NCBI GenBank assembly: GCA_949318235.1
Contig: OX439132.1
Span: 19,980,217 to 20,044,216 of the forward strand
Direction of reading: 5' to 3'
Origin: Ecdyonurus torrentis
Taxonomy: Eukaryota; Arthropoda; Insecta; Ephemeroptera; Heptageniidae
DNA length: 64,000 nt
Below the pieces are notes generated by a model. That model made no database searches and was not told the origin of the DNA. It saw nothing but the letters and a program-made list of their open reading frames with translations. Positions 53,335-64,000 of the stretch are shown piece after piece. The position numbers and the translations under genes are program-made. Position 1 is the stretch's first letter. Each line of letters starts with the position of its first letter.

Positions 53335-53415
53335 ATGCGTCCAAAGTGGGACGTGAATCGTCGTGAATACAACGAGGAGAACCACACCTGCCACGGTTAT
53401 CCAGTCTATCAATAA
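53335..53415 (+). other. Short coding-like island in an intron
   Basis: About 26 codons with unusually balanced base use, reading MRPKWDVNRREYNEENHT and ending CHGYPVYQ then TAA. It lies between (TA)n and ordinary AT-rich sequence in a receptor intron. No product is recognised. It could be a fragment of a processed pseudogene or an unrelated exon; the receptor splices correctly without it. Confidence 0.2.
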
Positions 53416-54366
53416 TTCACAAACATCGAACCGTGTGATGAAAGCCTACACCAATACAAAAATTTATATTGTTTGAATATACCTATAGTTGTATAAATAA
53501 AACTAGTAATTTAATATGGTATAAAATGCTCATGTTTCATTATAGTATAAAAATAGAGCTCTGTATAAAAAATTTTATCCAAATTTTTCTATCCATAGAA
53601 AAAAAAGTTTTTATATTTGTACCTACAGGGACTTTCAAATGAAAATTTTACAGTTTTTAATTATAATATTCAGTCAATTTTTATTAAAGTTGGTTTTAAA
53701 TATATTGTATAATTTAAAATAAAAATATTCATTTATTCAGAACTCTTATTTCAGTTCAATTTTCTACCAGATACAATGAAAGAAAATGAAAGTTTAGAAA
53801 ACAATACGCCCTTTTTTTTTTACACATTATCTGCAATAGTCAACTTCTAAATTGCCATATAAAATAGTTACAATAATCAATAATACAATTTGCAACAGAA
53901 GTAAAAACTGGTGAAAAAGTGAAGCTAACTATAAATTATTATAGTGATGCAGGTATCATAGCGCAATGAACTTTCATGACAAATTATTATGTTATTTTTA
54001 ATGAGTGTATACGATTGTAAATACCTACACCAAATATTGGCACCAGTATAAACTTCAGTATTATTGTACATAATTTCATGAATAAAAAAAGCATAAAAAT
54101 AGCACAATAAATTCGTAAATATAATGAGCTAAAATCAATCAATCAGGTGTGTAATCAATCAAAATTTCTCTTTGAATGATTTCAACTGTCAATATTTTAT
54201 TTTAAACCATTTTTTATTTAAATTCATTAATTATAATTATTTATTTTATTATTACTACTACTTTTATAACCTTTCAATATACGTATTAAGTTAATACATT
54301 GAAATGCTATGAAAATTTTTATGATATTTACATATAGTTTTTTATTTAACTTATAAATTAATTTTC

Positions 54367-54369
<3 letters not shown>

Positions 54370-54398
<29 letters not shown>
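54370..54398. repeat. Short (TA)n tract
   Basis: 29 bp of TA upstream of the TM5 exon. Confidence 0.92.
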
Positions 54399-54405
<7 letters not shown>

Positions 54406-54727
54406 TAATTGTGAGATAATAATAAAATTTAAAAAAATCATTATTTTATAAATATCATTTGGTTGGTGATCATTCGTGTATAAATTTTTTTAAAGAAAAT
54501 AATAGAATCTTTTTTGTTGGGGCTATGATATCACTTATTTATGGCTTAGGTAATACAATTATTACAAAAATCAAATTAAATTATCCAATGTTATTTAATT
54601 ATTATGTAAACGTAGAGAAAATTTTAATTTTATAATACTGTGAACTTTGTAAAACATATATGTAATATGATCCCCCTTCTAATTTACTTAAAATGTCCTT
54701 TGAGCTTATGTTTAACTGTGTTCTCAG

Positions 54728-54878
54728 ATATAACCTAATATTCCTGGGTTTGACGTATCTGGTACCTGTGGCCGCTATGGCAGTATGTTACACCTGCATG
54801 GGAAAGGAACTTTGGGGTAGCAGGTCAATTGGAGAATTAACCCAGCGACAAGCGGAGTCTATCAGGTCAAAACGAAAG
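54728..54878 (+). CDS. TkR: Tachykinin receptor exon: TM5 and intracellular loop 3
   Basis: The acceptor is GTTCTCAG ending at 54727. The first A completes Val143, then residues 144-193 follow. YNLIFLGLTYLVPVAAMAVCYT is TM5 with the conserved Pro at residue 156. Loop 3 carries the LWGSRSIGE motif common to tachykinin receptors and ends in the basic SIRSKRK, the start of the TM6 cytoplasmic extension. The donor GTAAGT at 54879 follows a complete Lys codon (phase 0). An in-frame ATG at 54693 lies in the intron and is not a start. The next intron is only 407 nt, the shortest in the gene, so TM5 and TM6-7 exons are close together. Confidence 0.95.
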
Positions 54879-55285
54879 GTAAGTTTAATAAAAGTTCATT
54901 CTTCAAATAATCTGAACTTTTCATAAGTATTTTTCATAAATATAATAATTTCTACTACAAAATACACAGAAAGAATAAATTACTTAATTTATGCTGCGTA
55001 TCATACAGTTGCTAAGTTGGAGTCGTATGAATAATTATAGTATGTTAACAACATAACTATTGTACTAAACTTATTCCCTTTAAAATATAGGAAAAGCAAC
55101 ATTTTTTATGAATAAGTAATGTTGCTGATATATTAATTTTCATTTACACATTTACTTTTGCCTGTGTATGCATTAGTATTTAGTGTTAAATACTAATTTC
55201 TTCCTTATCAAACTGACCTGTACATTTCAATTCGTTTTCAGAATTGATACAATTGTTTTCTCTCTTTCTGTCTCTCTGTCTCTAG
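54879..55285 (+). other. Receptor intron between TM5 and TM6 exons (407 nt)
   Basis: Short GT/AG phase-0 intron with a pyrimidine-rich 3' end (TCTCTTTCTGTCTCTCTG). No mobile element is visible inside it. Confidence 0.92.
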
Positions 55286-55482
55286 GTTGTGCGAATGTTT
55301 ATCCTGGTTGTCACTTACTTTGCATTCTGCTGGCTCCCCTATCATGGTTATTTTATTTACGCATATCACAATAATGATATAGTAGGTGCAAGTTACGTTC
55401 AACATGTATATCTTGGCTTCTACTGGCTTGCAATGTCTAATGCAATGGTCAACCCTATCATTTACTACTGGATGAATAACAG
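55286..55482 (+). CDS. TkR: Tachykinin receptor exon: TM6, extracellular loop 3, TM7
   Basis: The exon begins after a pyrimidine tract ending CTCTAG (55285), phase 0. Residues 194-258: VVRMFILVV opens TM6, which contains the class A switch motif CWLP (208-211) followed by YH. Loop 3 is AYHNNDIVGASYVQH. TM7 is VYLGFYWLAMSNAMVNPIIYYW, with NPIIY (the NPxxY equivalent) at 249-253. The donor GTAAGT at 55483 splits Arg259 (AG|A, phase 2). The loop 3 and TM7 stretch is the most strongly tachykinin-receptor-like part of the protein. A second frame over the same DNA is open for 60 codons but has no matching features. Confidence 0.96.
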
Positions 55483-56177
55483 GTAAGTTTCAATTAAACT
55501 ATTGTTTAGTATTAACTGATAATAGTATTTGGTAGTGGTATTTTGTCATTTGAATTCTTAGTATTAATTTCTATTTTTATTTGAAAGAAATAAAAATCAA
55601 CATTTAAAATAAAGTGGGAACATCTCGGCAGCTTGTCAATAAATTTTTACGCGTTATTATTTATTATAGTACATATTTATTATTTCAATTTTTGAAATTG
55701 CTATTCAGCTTTACATCATAATAAGTTTAATTTCAACTTTTGTTTTTTCAAACATTAGTTATAAGTAAAATATGGTTTCACGTTTCACAAGAATTCCCAC
55801 ACGCCATCGTATGGCGTATACTTGTGTTGAATACCTTATATTATTTTCAATTTTACTCCAATATTATGTCTTAATTTAAAAACGTGATTTTATAGATAAA
55901 TTCTCCAGTGAGTTCCTTTCTTCACACATTTTTATAGCCTTCAATTCAAAAGTTTTTATATCTCGCATTTTTTTTTTTTTTTTTTCCCGGCAAGTAGGAA
56001 TCAACTTTTTTTCCTATCGAATTGATTATATCTACACTTTTTCTGTTATATTTTTCTACGTCTAAAAAGCAGGAATAAAAATTAAAAATAAAGAAAATTT
56101 ACTCTTTTATATATATAGAATATATACAGTACAACAAAAATATTATAAGATCAAAACTACAAATTGTGACATTTGGA

Positions 56178-56178
56178 G

Positions 56179-56230
<52 letters not shown>
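56178..56230. repeat. (GTT)n microsatellite
   Basis: About 17 GTT units, the only long trinucleotide tract in the window. Confidence 0.95.
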
Positions 56231-56232
<2 letters not shown>

Positions 56233-56866
56233 TTTACTTTACAATCTGTCTGGATATTAAAATAAACATACAGAATAAAGTAAAGTCATAAATAAAATTT
56301 GAAAGAACAGTAAGTTCGTCAGTTAATTTTCATAAAAAAATATTTGCTTTAAAAAAAGATACTGATAGAAAATATTTTATGCTTTCGTGAATTTTGTTTG
56401 TTGGTGTCTGAAAAGTTTAAAAATATTTTCTTATTGAAAACTAGAGAATTTCATTACGTATAGTAAAATAACTTATTATCATATTTCCATATGACTATAT
56501 AAAGATATCAAATATCTAAAAAAGAGCTTCATAGCAACTTTTGTTATTAAAAGTTTGTTTGTAAGGATTTCTCATATTTCTTATCTACTTTTATTAATGT
56601 TTTTGTGACTAGTGAAAACTAATAACTTTAAAAAAAAATCGACATTATTAAATATTGAGATAAATGTATTTTTATTAACGAGAAGAAATTTCTACTTTAA
56701 ATACATGTAATTCCAATTTACAATAAAAAAATGTAATTTTGAGGAAATATGAGTCCTCCAAAAGAATGTTTTACTGTCATTTATTAGAGCAAATAGGTAT
56801 TCTCATTATAATAATATAATAAACATTATTATTAATTTTATTATGATATTAAAACTACATCTTTAT

Positions 56867-57175
56867 TTTAAGACGTAGAACACCTTGAAAAAAAAAGTTG
56901 TCTAATATCTTAGCATACCTAAATATCAACGTTGACTTGGCCGGAGTCATTGATTTCTAATTTATTTTCCATGTAAGAAATGGCGGATGTGGTAGTTTAT
57001 TGTTTGCTTCTGTGTGTGTGGACCAGTGAGCTGTGACGTCATAAACCCGCATCTGCCATTTCGTAAATGAAAATTAAATTAGAAATCAATGACTCCGGCC
57101 AAATCAACGTTGATATTTTTTAGGTATGTCGGGATATTTGACAATATATGTGTTCTAGGTATTCTACGCCTTTAA
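56867..57175. mobile_element. Palindromic TTAA-ended MITE, family A copy 4
   Basis: Most diverged copy: ends TTTAAGACGTAGAACACC and TTCTACGCCTTTAA, with the AACGTTGA and GTCATTGATTTC blocks conserved. One TGACGTCA at 57034. Confidence 0.85.
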
Positions 57176-57741
57176 TTATGTTACAATACAGTCATACCGT
57201 TTATGACTTTATTTGTCACTAGAATAAGGTGGCAATGTGAAGAATTATGCAGGTCTAAGAAATGCATAATAATGCAGATAGTTGCGGAAAAAAAATTCTA
57301 TTACAAGTCAAAAGTTTGGAACAAAAATGTTTATTCAAAATAAGTTTTATGTATTATTATTATTTTTAAAAAAAAAAGCAAAGGTAGTGATCATTGCAAA
57401 TAAGAATATTTTTTATTCAAATTTCAAACCGACAATAAATTATTTCGCACATGCTATAAATATTAAAAGTTATGCATGGTTTAATTCAACTTTTTGAATT
57501 AAGATATATATACTAAAAGAAAAATTTCAACACGATACGTATGCTATATAAGTGTATTTTCATTTGCGTCCCAGGGGAAGTATGAAAATTGTTTGTTTTG
57601 ATGAATCAGCATAACGCTTATTTCTACTTCAAACGGAAAAGAGAGAACATTTTCATATCATATAGTTCTCAATGAATCATGTTCTCTCACGTATACAGTA
57701 TATGGAATTTTCATTCATAGGTAAAAGTTTAATTTAATTGA

Positions 57742-57746
<5 letters not shown>

Positions 57747-57838
<92 letters not shown>
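57747..57838. repeat. (TA)n microsatellite
   Basis: Perfect TA tract of 92 bp. Confidence 0.95.
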
Positions 57839-57839
<1 letters not shown>

Positions 57840-58089
57840 GTGTATATATATAATTATATTTACGTATATAATTGCTTTATCAAGTTTTGTCTCATCTATA
57901 TATACTTGAATGAACGACAGAATAATATATTATATTACAAATAACTTTCTACCTGTTAACACATTACAGAAACTAAGACATAATACTACTAGCAATAGCA
58001 ATATACCAAAGTAGCTCTAGACAACCATAATTTTGTTTGATTCTGACAAAAGCACCTTCTAAACTCAATGAACTCTTGAAACATTCAAG

Positions 58090-58091
<2 letters not shown>

Positions 58092-58183
<92 letters not shown>
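58092..58183. repeat. (TA)n microsatellite
   Basis: Perfect TA tract of 92 bp, 250 bp after the previous one. Confidence 0.95.
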
Positions 58184-58186
<3 letters not shown>

Positions 58187-58439
58187 AAATTTTGATAAAG
58201 AAATGAAACTTATAAATAAAGTGATCTCAAATTGAATGGTGTCCAAAATTTTATAAGTGGACACAAAATAATGTAGATTATAAATGTTTGTTTTTATTAT
58301 TTCATAAAGTGTCGTCACTTATATCCGGTTCAGTTGATAGGACTCATTGTCCTGACTGCGCCTTTTGTTCAATTTTCAATAATTTATTATGTATATTTCA
58401 TCTGCTGCTAATTTGTTGATAGAACAATAAAGACTACAT

Positions 58440-58580
<141 letters not shown>

Positions 58581-59004
58581 AAATATTTGGTAGACAGAAG
58601 TGGTAGTAAGAATATAATATACAATATAAAGTTGAAGGAAGAGATCTACGGCTTTTGCTACTTTAAAAGTATACAGTACTTAAATAAAGTAAATATTTTT
58701 ATAGTAATATATTATAATAGTTTCTATTTTTAGTCAAATCCTCACTGCAAACAGCAACAAAAAACATGGTATTTTTCCTTAATTAAAAAGATTAAGTAAA
58801 CAAAATGGTTCTAATAATAGATAGTTTCATTAGTAAAATAAATCTCTGAAATACGTACTGTGGCATACATCTAAAACTGTTTTCTTAATACTCTACTTAA
58901 CTATAAGTGCTCTACAAACTTATCACAAGGTATTAAATAATTTACTGAAGAATTATATAACTAACGTATTAATAGCTTTCTAGCATTTTCTCTCTTTATG
59001 TTTT

Positions 59005-59038
59005 TCGACGGTGACCCGGGGCATTGAACGTTTGCATT

Positions 59039-59078
<40 letters not shown>

Positions 59079-59226
59079 GGTGGCTGGCTCACGTAATTTG
59101 AAAATCTGTATACTTAAACTGTTAATCTAATCCTTAAGGGAAATTTCAATGGTATGTATCCACTTGTAAAAAAAAAAAAAGGGGGGGAACAGATGCAATA
59201 CGATCAAAGTACCGGGTCACTGTCGA
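59005..59226. mobile_element. Small TIR element (MITE-like)
   Basis: Left end TCGACGGTGACCCGG and right end CCGGGTCACTGTCGA are inverse, with further similarity inwards (TTGAACGTTTGCAT against TTGATCGTATTGCAT). A poly-T and an A/G-run tract lie inside. No coding frame. Confidence 0.55.
59043..59074. repeat. Poly-T tract in a small TIR element
   Basis: 32 T inside the element at 59005-59226. Confidence 0.9.
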
Positions 59227-59807
59227 TCTGTTCATTTTTTGAAAATTAGACTATTGAAGGCAAGTTAAAGAACAATATAAAACCGAATGTGCGTGTATAA
59301 TATATAATATTAATAACTTCCCTATTCTATATTTAAATAAATTATGACTTTTTTTTTATTCAGTCAAACAAACAATAGCTATATTAAAATATCACCAGAA
59401 ATCTAGAAATATTTAACCTAAAAATATATTGTAGTTTGCTCGCACTGGAATGAAAGAATGAGACTGGTATCTCGTTTTAACGCAATACGTCCCAATGCTT
59501 AATCTTTTGTGTTTTCGGTAAAGGTGAGCTTTGTTCTTTAAAATTTCAGCTGTTTAAAATGTTACTATTTGCAATTCAAATACTCACGCTACGTTTACAA
59601 ATTTATTCATTTAAAAAAATGCACTGAATTTAAATGGTAAAATATTTTAGTTCGTTCTTTAAACTACACAAGCCAGCTTTAAATTTTTTCATGTGTTAAC
59701 AACATCTGATCATGACGTCGTTACCTGTTTACTACGTTTATATAATGGTTGATCATTGTTATTTCCTCGTTTAGAACTTTGGACTTGATAAAAATAAACG
59801 AAACTTC

Positions 59808-59828
59808 AAAAAAAAAAAAAAAAAAAAA
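59808..59828. repeat. Poly-A tract
   Basis: 21 A after AACGAAACTTC; no retroposon recognised upstream. Confidence 0.85.
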
Positions 59829-60148
59829 GCTTAACATGCGACTCACTTATATCGGCTTAAAAAACAAGATCAACCAATAAATGTGTATAATTTTGTTGGT
59901 CATCCAATCACTGTTAATGAGATTTACTATATTTTACAGAACAAACTATTATTACAATCGTATGTACATCACATTTGAGTAATATATTCAGTATGCAACA
60001 TAAATTTAAAAAGTAGACAGACAACACGCAAAAATAACATGCTGTTTTTTTGTTTTGATTTTTTAATATTCTTTTCATATTTAAACAAATATGTGATGAA
60101 TTTAAGCTTAGTATTAAATAATTTAAATATTTTTATACCTGTTATCAG

Positions 60149-60324
60149 ATTTCGTGTCTATTTTCAACGCATCATCTGTGAGTGCTGTTGCCTCAAGTGT
60201 GAGCGCCGGCGCCCAATGCCTGTCATGGATGAAGGTTTACCACGTCGTTCTGCACTGAGCACCAAGAGAGGTTGCAGATCATTGAACTCGCCTCCACACA
60301 GCAGATCTGATCAAAGAGCCTCAG
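60149..60324 (+). CDS. TkR: Tachykinin receptor exon: helix 8, Cys cluster, proximal tail
   Basis: The acceptor is GTTATCAG ending at 60148; the first A completes Arg259. Residues 260-317 begin FRVYFQRIIC, the amphipathic helix 8, followed by a cluster of Cys (269, 271, 272, 273, 276) that is a likely palmitoylation site. The tail then turns basic and Ser/Pro-rich (RRRP, RRSALSTKR, SLNSPPHSR), suited to kinase and arrestin contacts. The donor GTAGGT at 60325 leaves one base of Glu318 (phase 1). If this intron were retained, the frame would add seven residues and stop at 60345-60347, giving a shorter tail. Confidence 0.92.
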
Positions 60325-60451
60325 GTAGGTACATTTGCTTTTACTAGTATATACACATAATCAATAGCAACTAAACAAATAAAGCTTTATTTACCTTAAT
60401 CATTATAATGAAATATATAATAAAAAATTATTAATTTGAATCAGTAAAAAA

Positions 60452-61005
<554 letters not shown>

Positions 61006-62406
61006 TCAAAATTGATGTGAAGTGTAGGTAATAAAATGAAAAGTAGTAATATCTGAATATCACATACACGGTGTATCTTTAGGCAGCAAAAATGATTTAT
61101 AAAGTTGAGTAAAGCTGCTCAGAATGAAAACGACACAAGCCCCGAGGAAACGTAGAGCTTTAACATGATCTACTTTAACCCTACCCCAAAGCAGTTCTAT
61201 TCTAATTTAGTTCTTCTTGTGTAAAAAAAGGTCTTTGGCCTTATAAAGTTTATCTAAAGCCTGTGTAATATAATTTCTTAAATTATATTATTTAGCGTGT
61301 TGATGAATTTCTCAATTATGCACAAAGAATCAAATGAATTTGGCTTAAGAGATCATGTTAAGTAATTTATTGATATAAATACTGTGATGGAGTGCTTACA
61401 TGGTGCACTATTTTCAATTAACTGCATAAAAACGTAAAACTTTAAATAAAGATTGTATACAATCAAACTTATTGCATTTAAAAAATTTGCTACGTTTAAA
61501 TTCACTATGAAAAATATTATTTCAGATCTTGAAATATGAATTTATTTATAACAAATCAAGCAGAAAAAGTTAAAGATGAGAAAATAAGAAAGAAAAAAAG
61601 TTTTTATTAATATGTATATACACGGAACGAAAAATCCCCTTAATAAATTTAAATAAATAATTTTAAAAGTTACGTAACAATTTACTTAGTTGTTCGTTTT
61701 TAGTCAAATAAAATACAACTTGCAAACAATATTTGAATTAATACATTTGAATATTATTTGATATTTTTTAATCATTTTTAACTTTGACTTAATTATAAAG
61801 AATTTGAAATGTTGATTTCAAATTTTTATTTCAACTTAAAAAATATATTTCACCATAAAAAAATGTTAACTTTTATAACTTTTTTTCATATACATACATA
61901 TATATTTTTTTAAGGTAATGAAAAACTTATACTTCTTCTTTCATGCCTGACTTAAAAGACGTCTGTACTATACATGTAACTGAAACAAAAACCCTTCAAA
62001 AAATAAATATATAATGAAACATCTTTTTACCTTTTAATAACGAACTATTTCCAGCAAAAAATTCATTATAAATACTTTTCAACACTGGAAAAACTTTAAA
62101 AAAAATTTATTTTATAATAAAAATAATAATACCACAATTTTCACTTAATACAATTCTTTATCTTCACATCATCAATAAGGAAAAATGTCTCTTTAATTCT
62201 ACACTTAAATCTTAAGTTTTAAAAGCCAACCACTTTCGAGTGTAATGGTTATAAATTGAAACCTTTGCTTTCTTTATATCTCACGTCTGTGGTTCTATAT
62301 TATGATCTTGAGAGATTGATTACTCTCTAACTTGTTTCAGTTATTTTTACACGATAGTTTTTACATGATGAGAACAACAACACCATTGTGTGCGTCTTTT
62401 GACTTA

Positions 62407-62640
62407 TACGAGGGTCGGATGAAAAGTTCTGAGAAACGCATATAAATATTTATATTAGGACAAAAAAACTATCCATGTATCAGCGGTATTTCAATATACA
62501 AACTTTAAAATTTCATATCTCTGTGACATTTATTAAGTGTAGGGTGGTAAATTATGTGAAGCAAAGTCAGCTGCTCTAAAAAATGACCCATAAATGTGTG
62601 GCGGACCAGCATCAAGTACCTGGCAGAAAAACAAAAGTAT
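62407..62640 (+). mobile_element. Possible mariner left-end fragment
   Basis: TACGAGGGTCGGATGAAAAG followed by TTCTGAGAAA resembles the inverted terminal repeat of some mariner elements and is preceded by TA. No matching right end and no transposase frame are present, so only a fragment is likely. Confidence 0.35.
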
Positions 62641-62956
62641 ACAATGTAAATTCCTGATGTCACATTTTAAACAATAAGAGACAATTTTCTATCATATTGT
62701 GCAGTTTTCAAATAGATATCTAAATTTTAGACTGGTTATACTGACCATTGAAGTTGACCCCTCTAAAATGGCTCAAATCTGTTCGCGCTGTTAATATAAT
62801 TTAAAAAGATACGATAAATTTTGCTTCAACACCAACATATATCATTATTTATTAGTGTAGTAAAGGAAAAAGAGATGTTCTTGGTTTTTAAATTTTACTA
62901 TAATAATAAACTGACTGTTTAGTAGGCTTACACATTGAACAACGTTTTGTAAAAAA

Positions 62957-63056
<100 letters not shown>

Positions 63057-63393
63057 AATTTATAGCGTATTGATCAATATTACACGATATTACAAAAGTA
63101 TAACAAAAGTTTCAATAGTAGACTCTTTTCAATGTTCACAGCTACTTTCTTAATAAACGACACAAGACGCTATTATCTTGCCATAGCTTACATTTACAGT
63201 TTAAAATATTTCCTACTGAAATTTTATCTCATTTTCCTTAAAGAAGAATATATAGAGGAAATATATAAAATAATTTAAATTGTATAAATCTTTATAGAAT
63301 TCTTGCAAACAAATAATATAAACAAATAATATATCCAAATGTAATGTGGTTAAAACTTAATTAAACAACACATTGTATGTTTGTCTTTTTCAG

Positions 63394-63542
63394 AGCCTCC
63401 AATGGGTACACGATGTGCAGTACATTGGCGTAGACGTACACAAGAGAGTGCTATGTCAGAAAGATATCATGGAGGAAATAATTATCGAAATAACAATGGT
63501 TCAAGTAGTTCTCACAACAACGATTTTGATAAACCGTCATGA
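63394..63542 (+). CDS. TkR: Tachykinin receptor terminal coding exon: distal C-terminal tail
   Basis: The acceptor is GTCTTTTTCAG ending at 63393. AG completes Glu318, then 48 residues (319-366) run to TGA at 63540-63542. The segment is hydrophilic: PPMGTRC, WRRRTQES, a low-complexity Asn/Gly/Ser stretch (GGNNYRNNNGSSSSHNN) and the final DFDKPS. It has no transmembrane segment or recognised domain, as expected for a receptor tail, which is poorly conserved between species. Frame and splice sites support it; sequence conservation could not be judged. A 63-residue frame overlapping it (63373-63564) is a shadow in another phase that reads through the acceptor. Confidence 0.82.
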
Positions 63543-64000
63543 TGCTCACTTCCATATAACGTAGTGATATCAGTAGAGCCAAAAGGAAAACCACGGGCGC
63601 TGCATCATAGTAGTGTTACAGCGTTGTAAATTTATCGGAATTTTTTGTATAAAAAAAAATATCTAAATATTTGTTTTATTATTTAAAGAAATTAAATATT
63701 TATACTTTATTTTATATAAAACTTTTAAATAAATAACATTTTTTTATTTAGTAAATAAATATACTATAATATGTAGTTTATACTTTTTGAGCGTGTAAAT
63801 TTATTTAATAAAAGAAAAGCAGGGAGTACAAAATAACAATTTTACAAAAAATTTAATTTTAACATTTGTATTTATGTTTGGAGACTGTTTATATAGTTTA
63901 GCAATTAAGAAAAAAGTTAGACTTCAGAAATTTATTTTAACAATAATTAAAACGAATAATTATTTATTGTTTTTTTATATTAATTTTACAGTATTCTTTA
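63543..64000 (+). other. 3' UTR and downstream sequence with candidate polyadenylation signals
   Basis: After the stop codon there is AT-rich sequence with perfect AATAAA hexamers at 63728-63733, 63754-63759 and 63807-63812. Any of them could end the receptor mRNA; none has an obvious GT-rich downstream element that singles it out. No further coding sequence is visible to the end of the window. Confidence 0.5.

Noticed and set aside
55242..55285. Upstream acceptor CAG at 55239-55241 for the TM6 exon
   Set aside because: It would add 44 nt, break the frame and separate SKRK from VVRMF.
63373..63564. 63-residue frame over the last exon
   Set aside because: Wrong phase; the phase set by the exon ending at 60324 gives a proper stop at 63540-63542.

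Overview
The window is animal nuclear DNA, roughly three-quarters A+T by eye. It holds one spliced protein-coding gene in a great deal of intron and repeat. No bacterial-style operon, CRISPR array, rRNA or intact tRNA was seen, and no second gene could be supported. The encoded receptor looks most like the tachykinin receptors of arthropods and related invertebrates (Drosophila TkR99D type). With the low GC and dense TA, GA/CT and A/T microsatellites this suggests an arthropod or similar invertebrate; the sequence alone does not fix the species.

The gene lies on the + strand. Seven coding exons (28174-28387, 39542-39676, 48654-48734, 54728-54878, 55286-55482, 60149-60324, 63394-63542) join in phase through GT/AG introns. 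They give 366 residues from just before TM2 to a TGA stop. The exons carry TM2-TM3, DRY/TM4, extracellular loop 2, TM5, TM6-TM7, helix 8 with a Cys cluster, and the hydrophilic C-terminal tail. The exon(s) for the N-terminus and TM1 were not found in the 28 kb upstream, so the first visible exon is internal and the 5' end is probably outside the window. The product would be a Gq-type neuropeptide GPCR of the plasma membrane; its ligand is inferred from family membership only.

The rest is mobile-element debris and simple repeats. (a) 1-28 kb: a CpG-rich 205-bp hairpin (1922-2126), a small GC-rich TIR element (8111-8270), a 1.1-kb foldback (11275-12405), a tRNA-derived SINE (about 16758-17107, minus), and a nest at 20749-26611. 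In that nest a hAT element with perfect 8-bp target duplications splits a 1.2-kb foldback, and an AACCG-rich inverted terminal repeat pair flanks both. (b) Introns of the gene: four copies of one palindromic TTAA-ended MITE, two copies of a second MITE with similar ends, a 120-bp Tc1/mariner-type MITE, a 2-kb foldback element built of short repeats (40547-42606), a 1.25-kb TIR element (50148-51401) and a foldback whose loop is a GA microsatellite (60452-61005). (c) At least 15 long (TA)n tracts, many close to 90 bp.

The most notable observations are the FB/Galileo-like element at 40.5-42.6 kb, the nest of elements at 20.7-26.6 kb, and the two related MITE families that carry perfect TGACGTCA (CRE-type) palindromes into the introns of this receptor gene.
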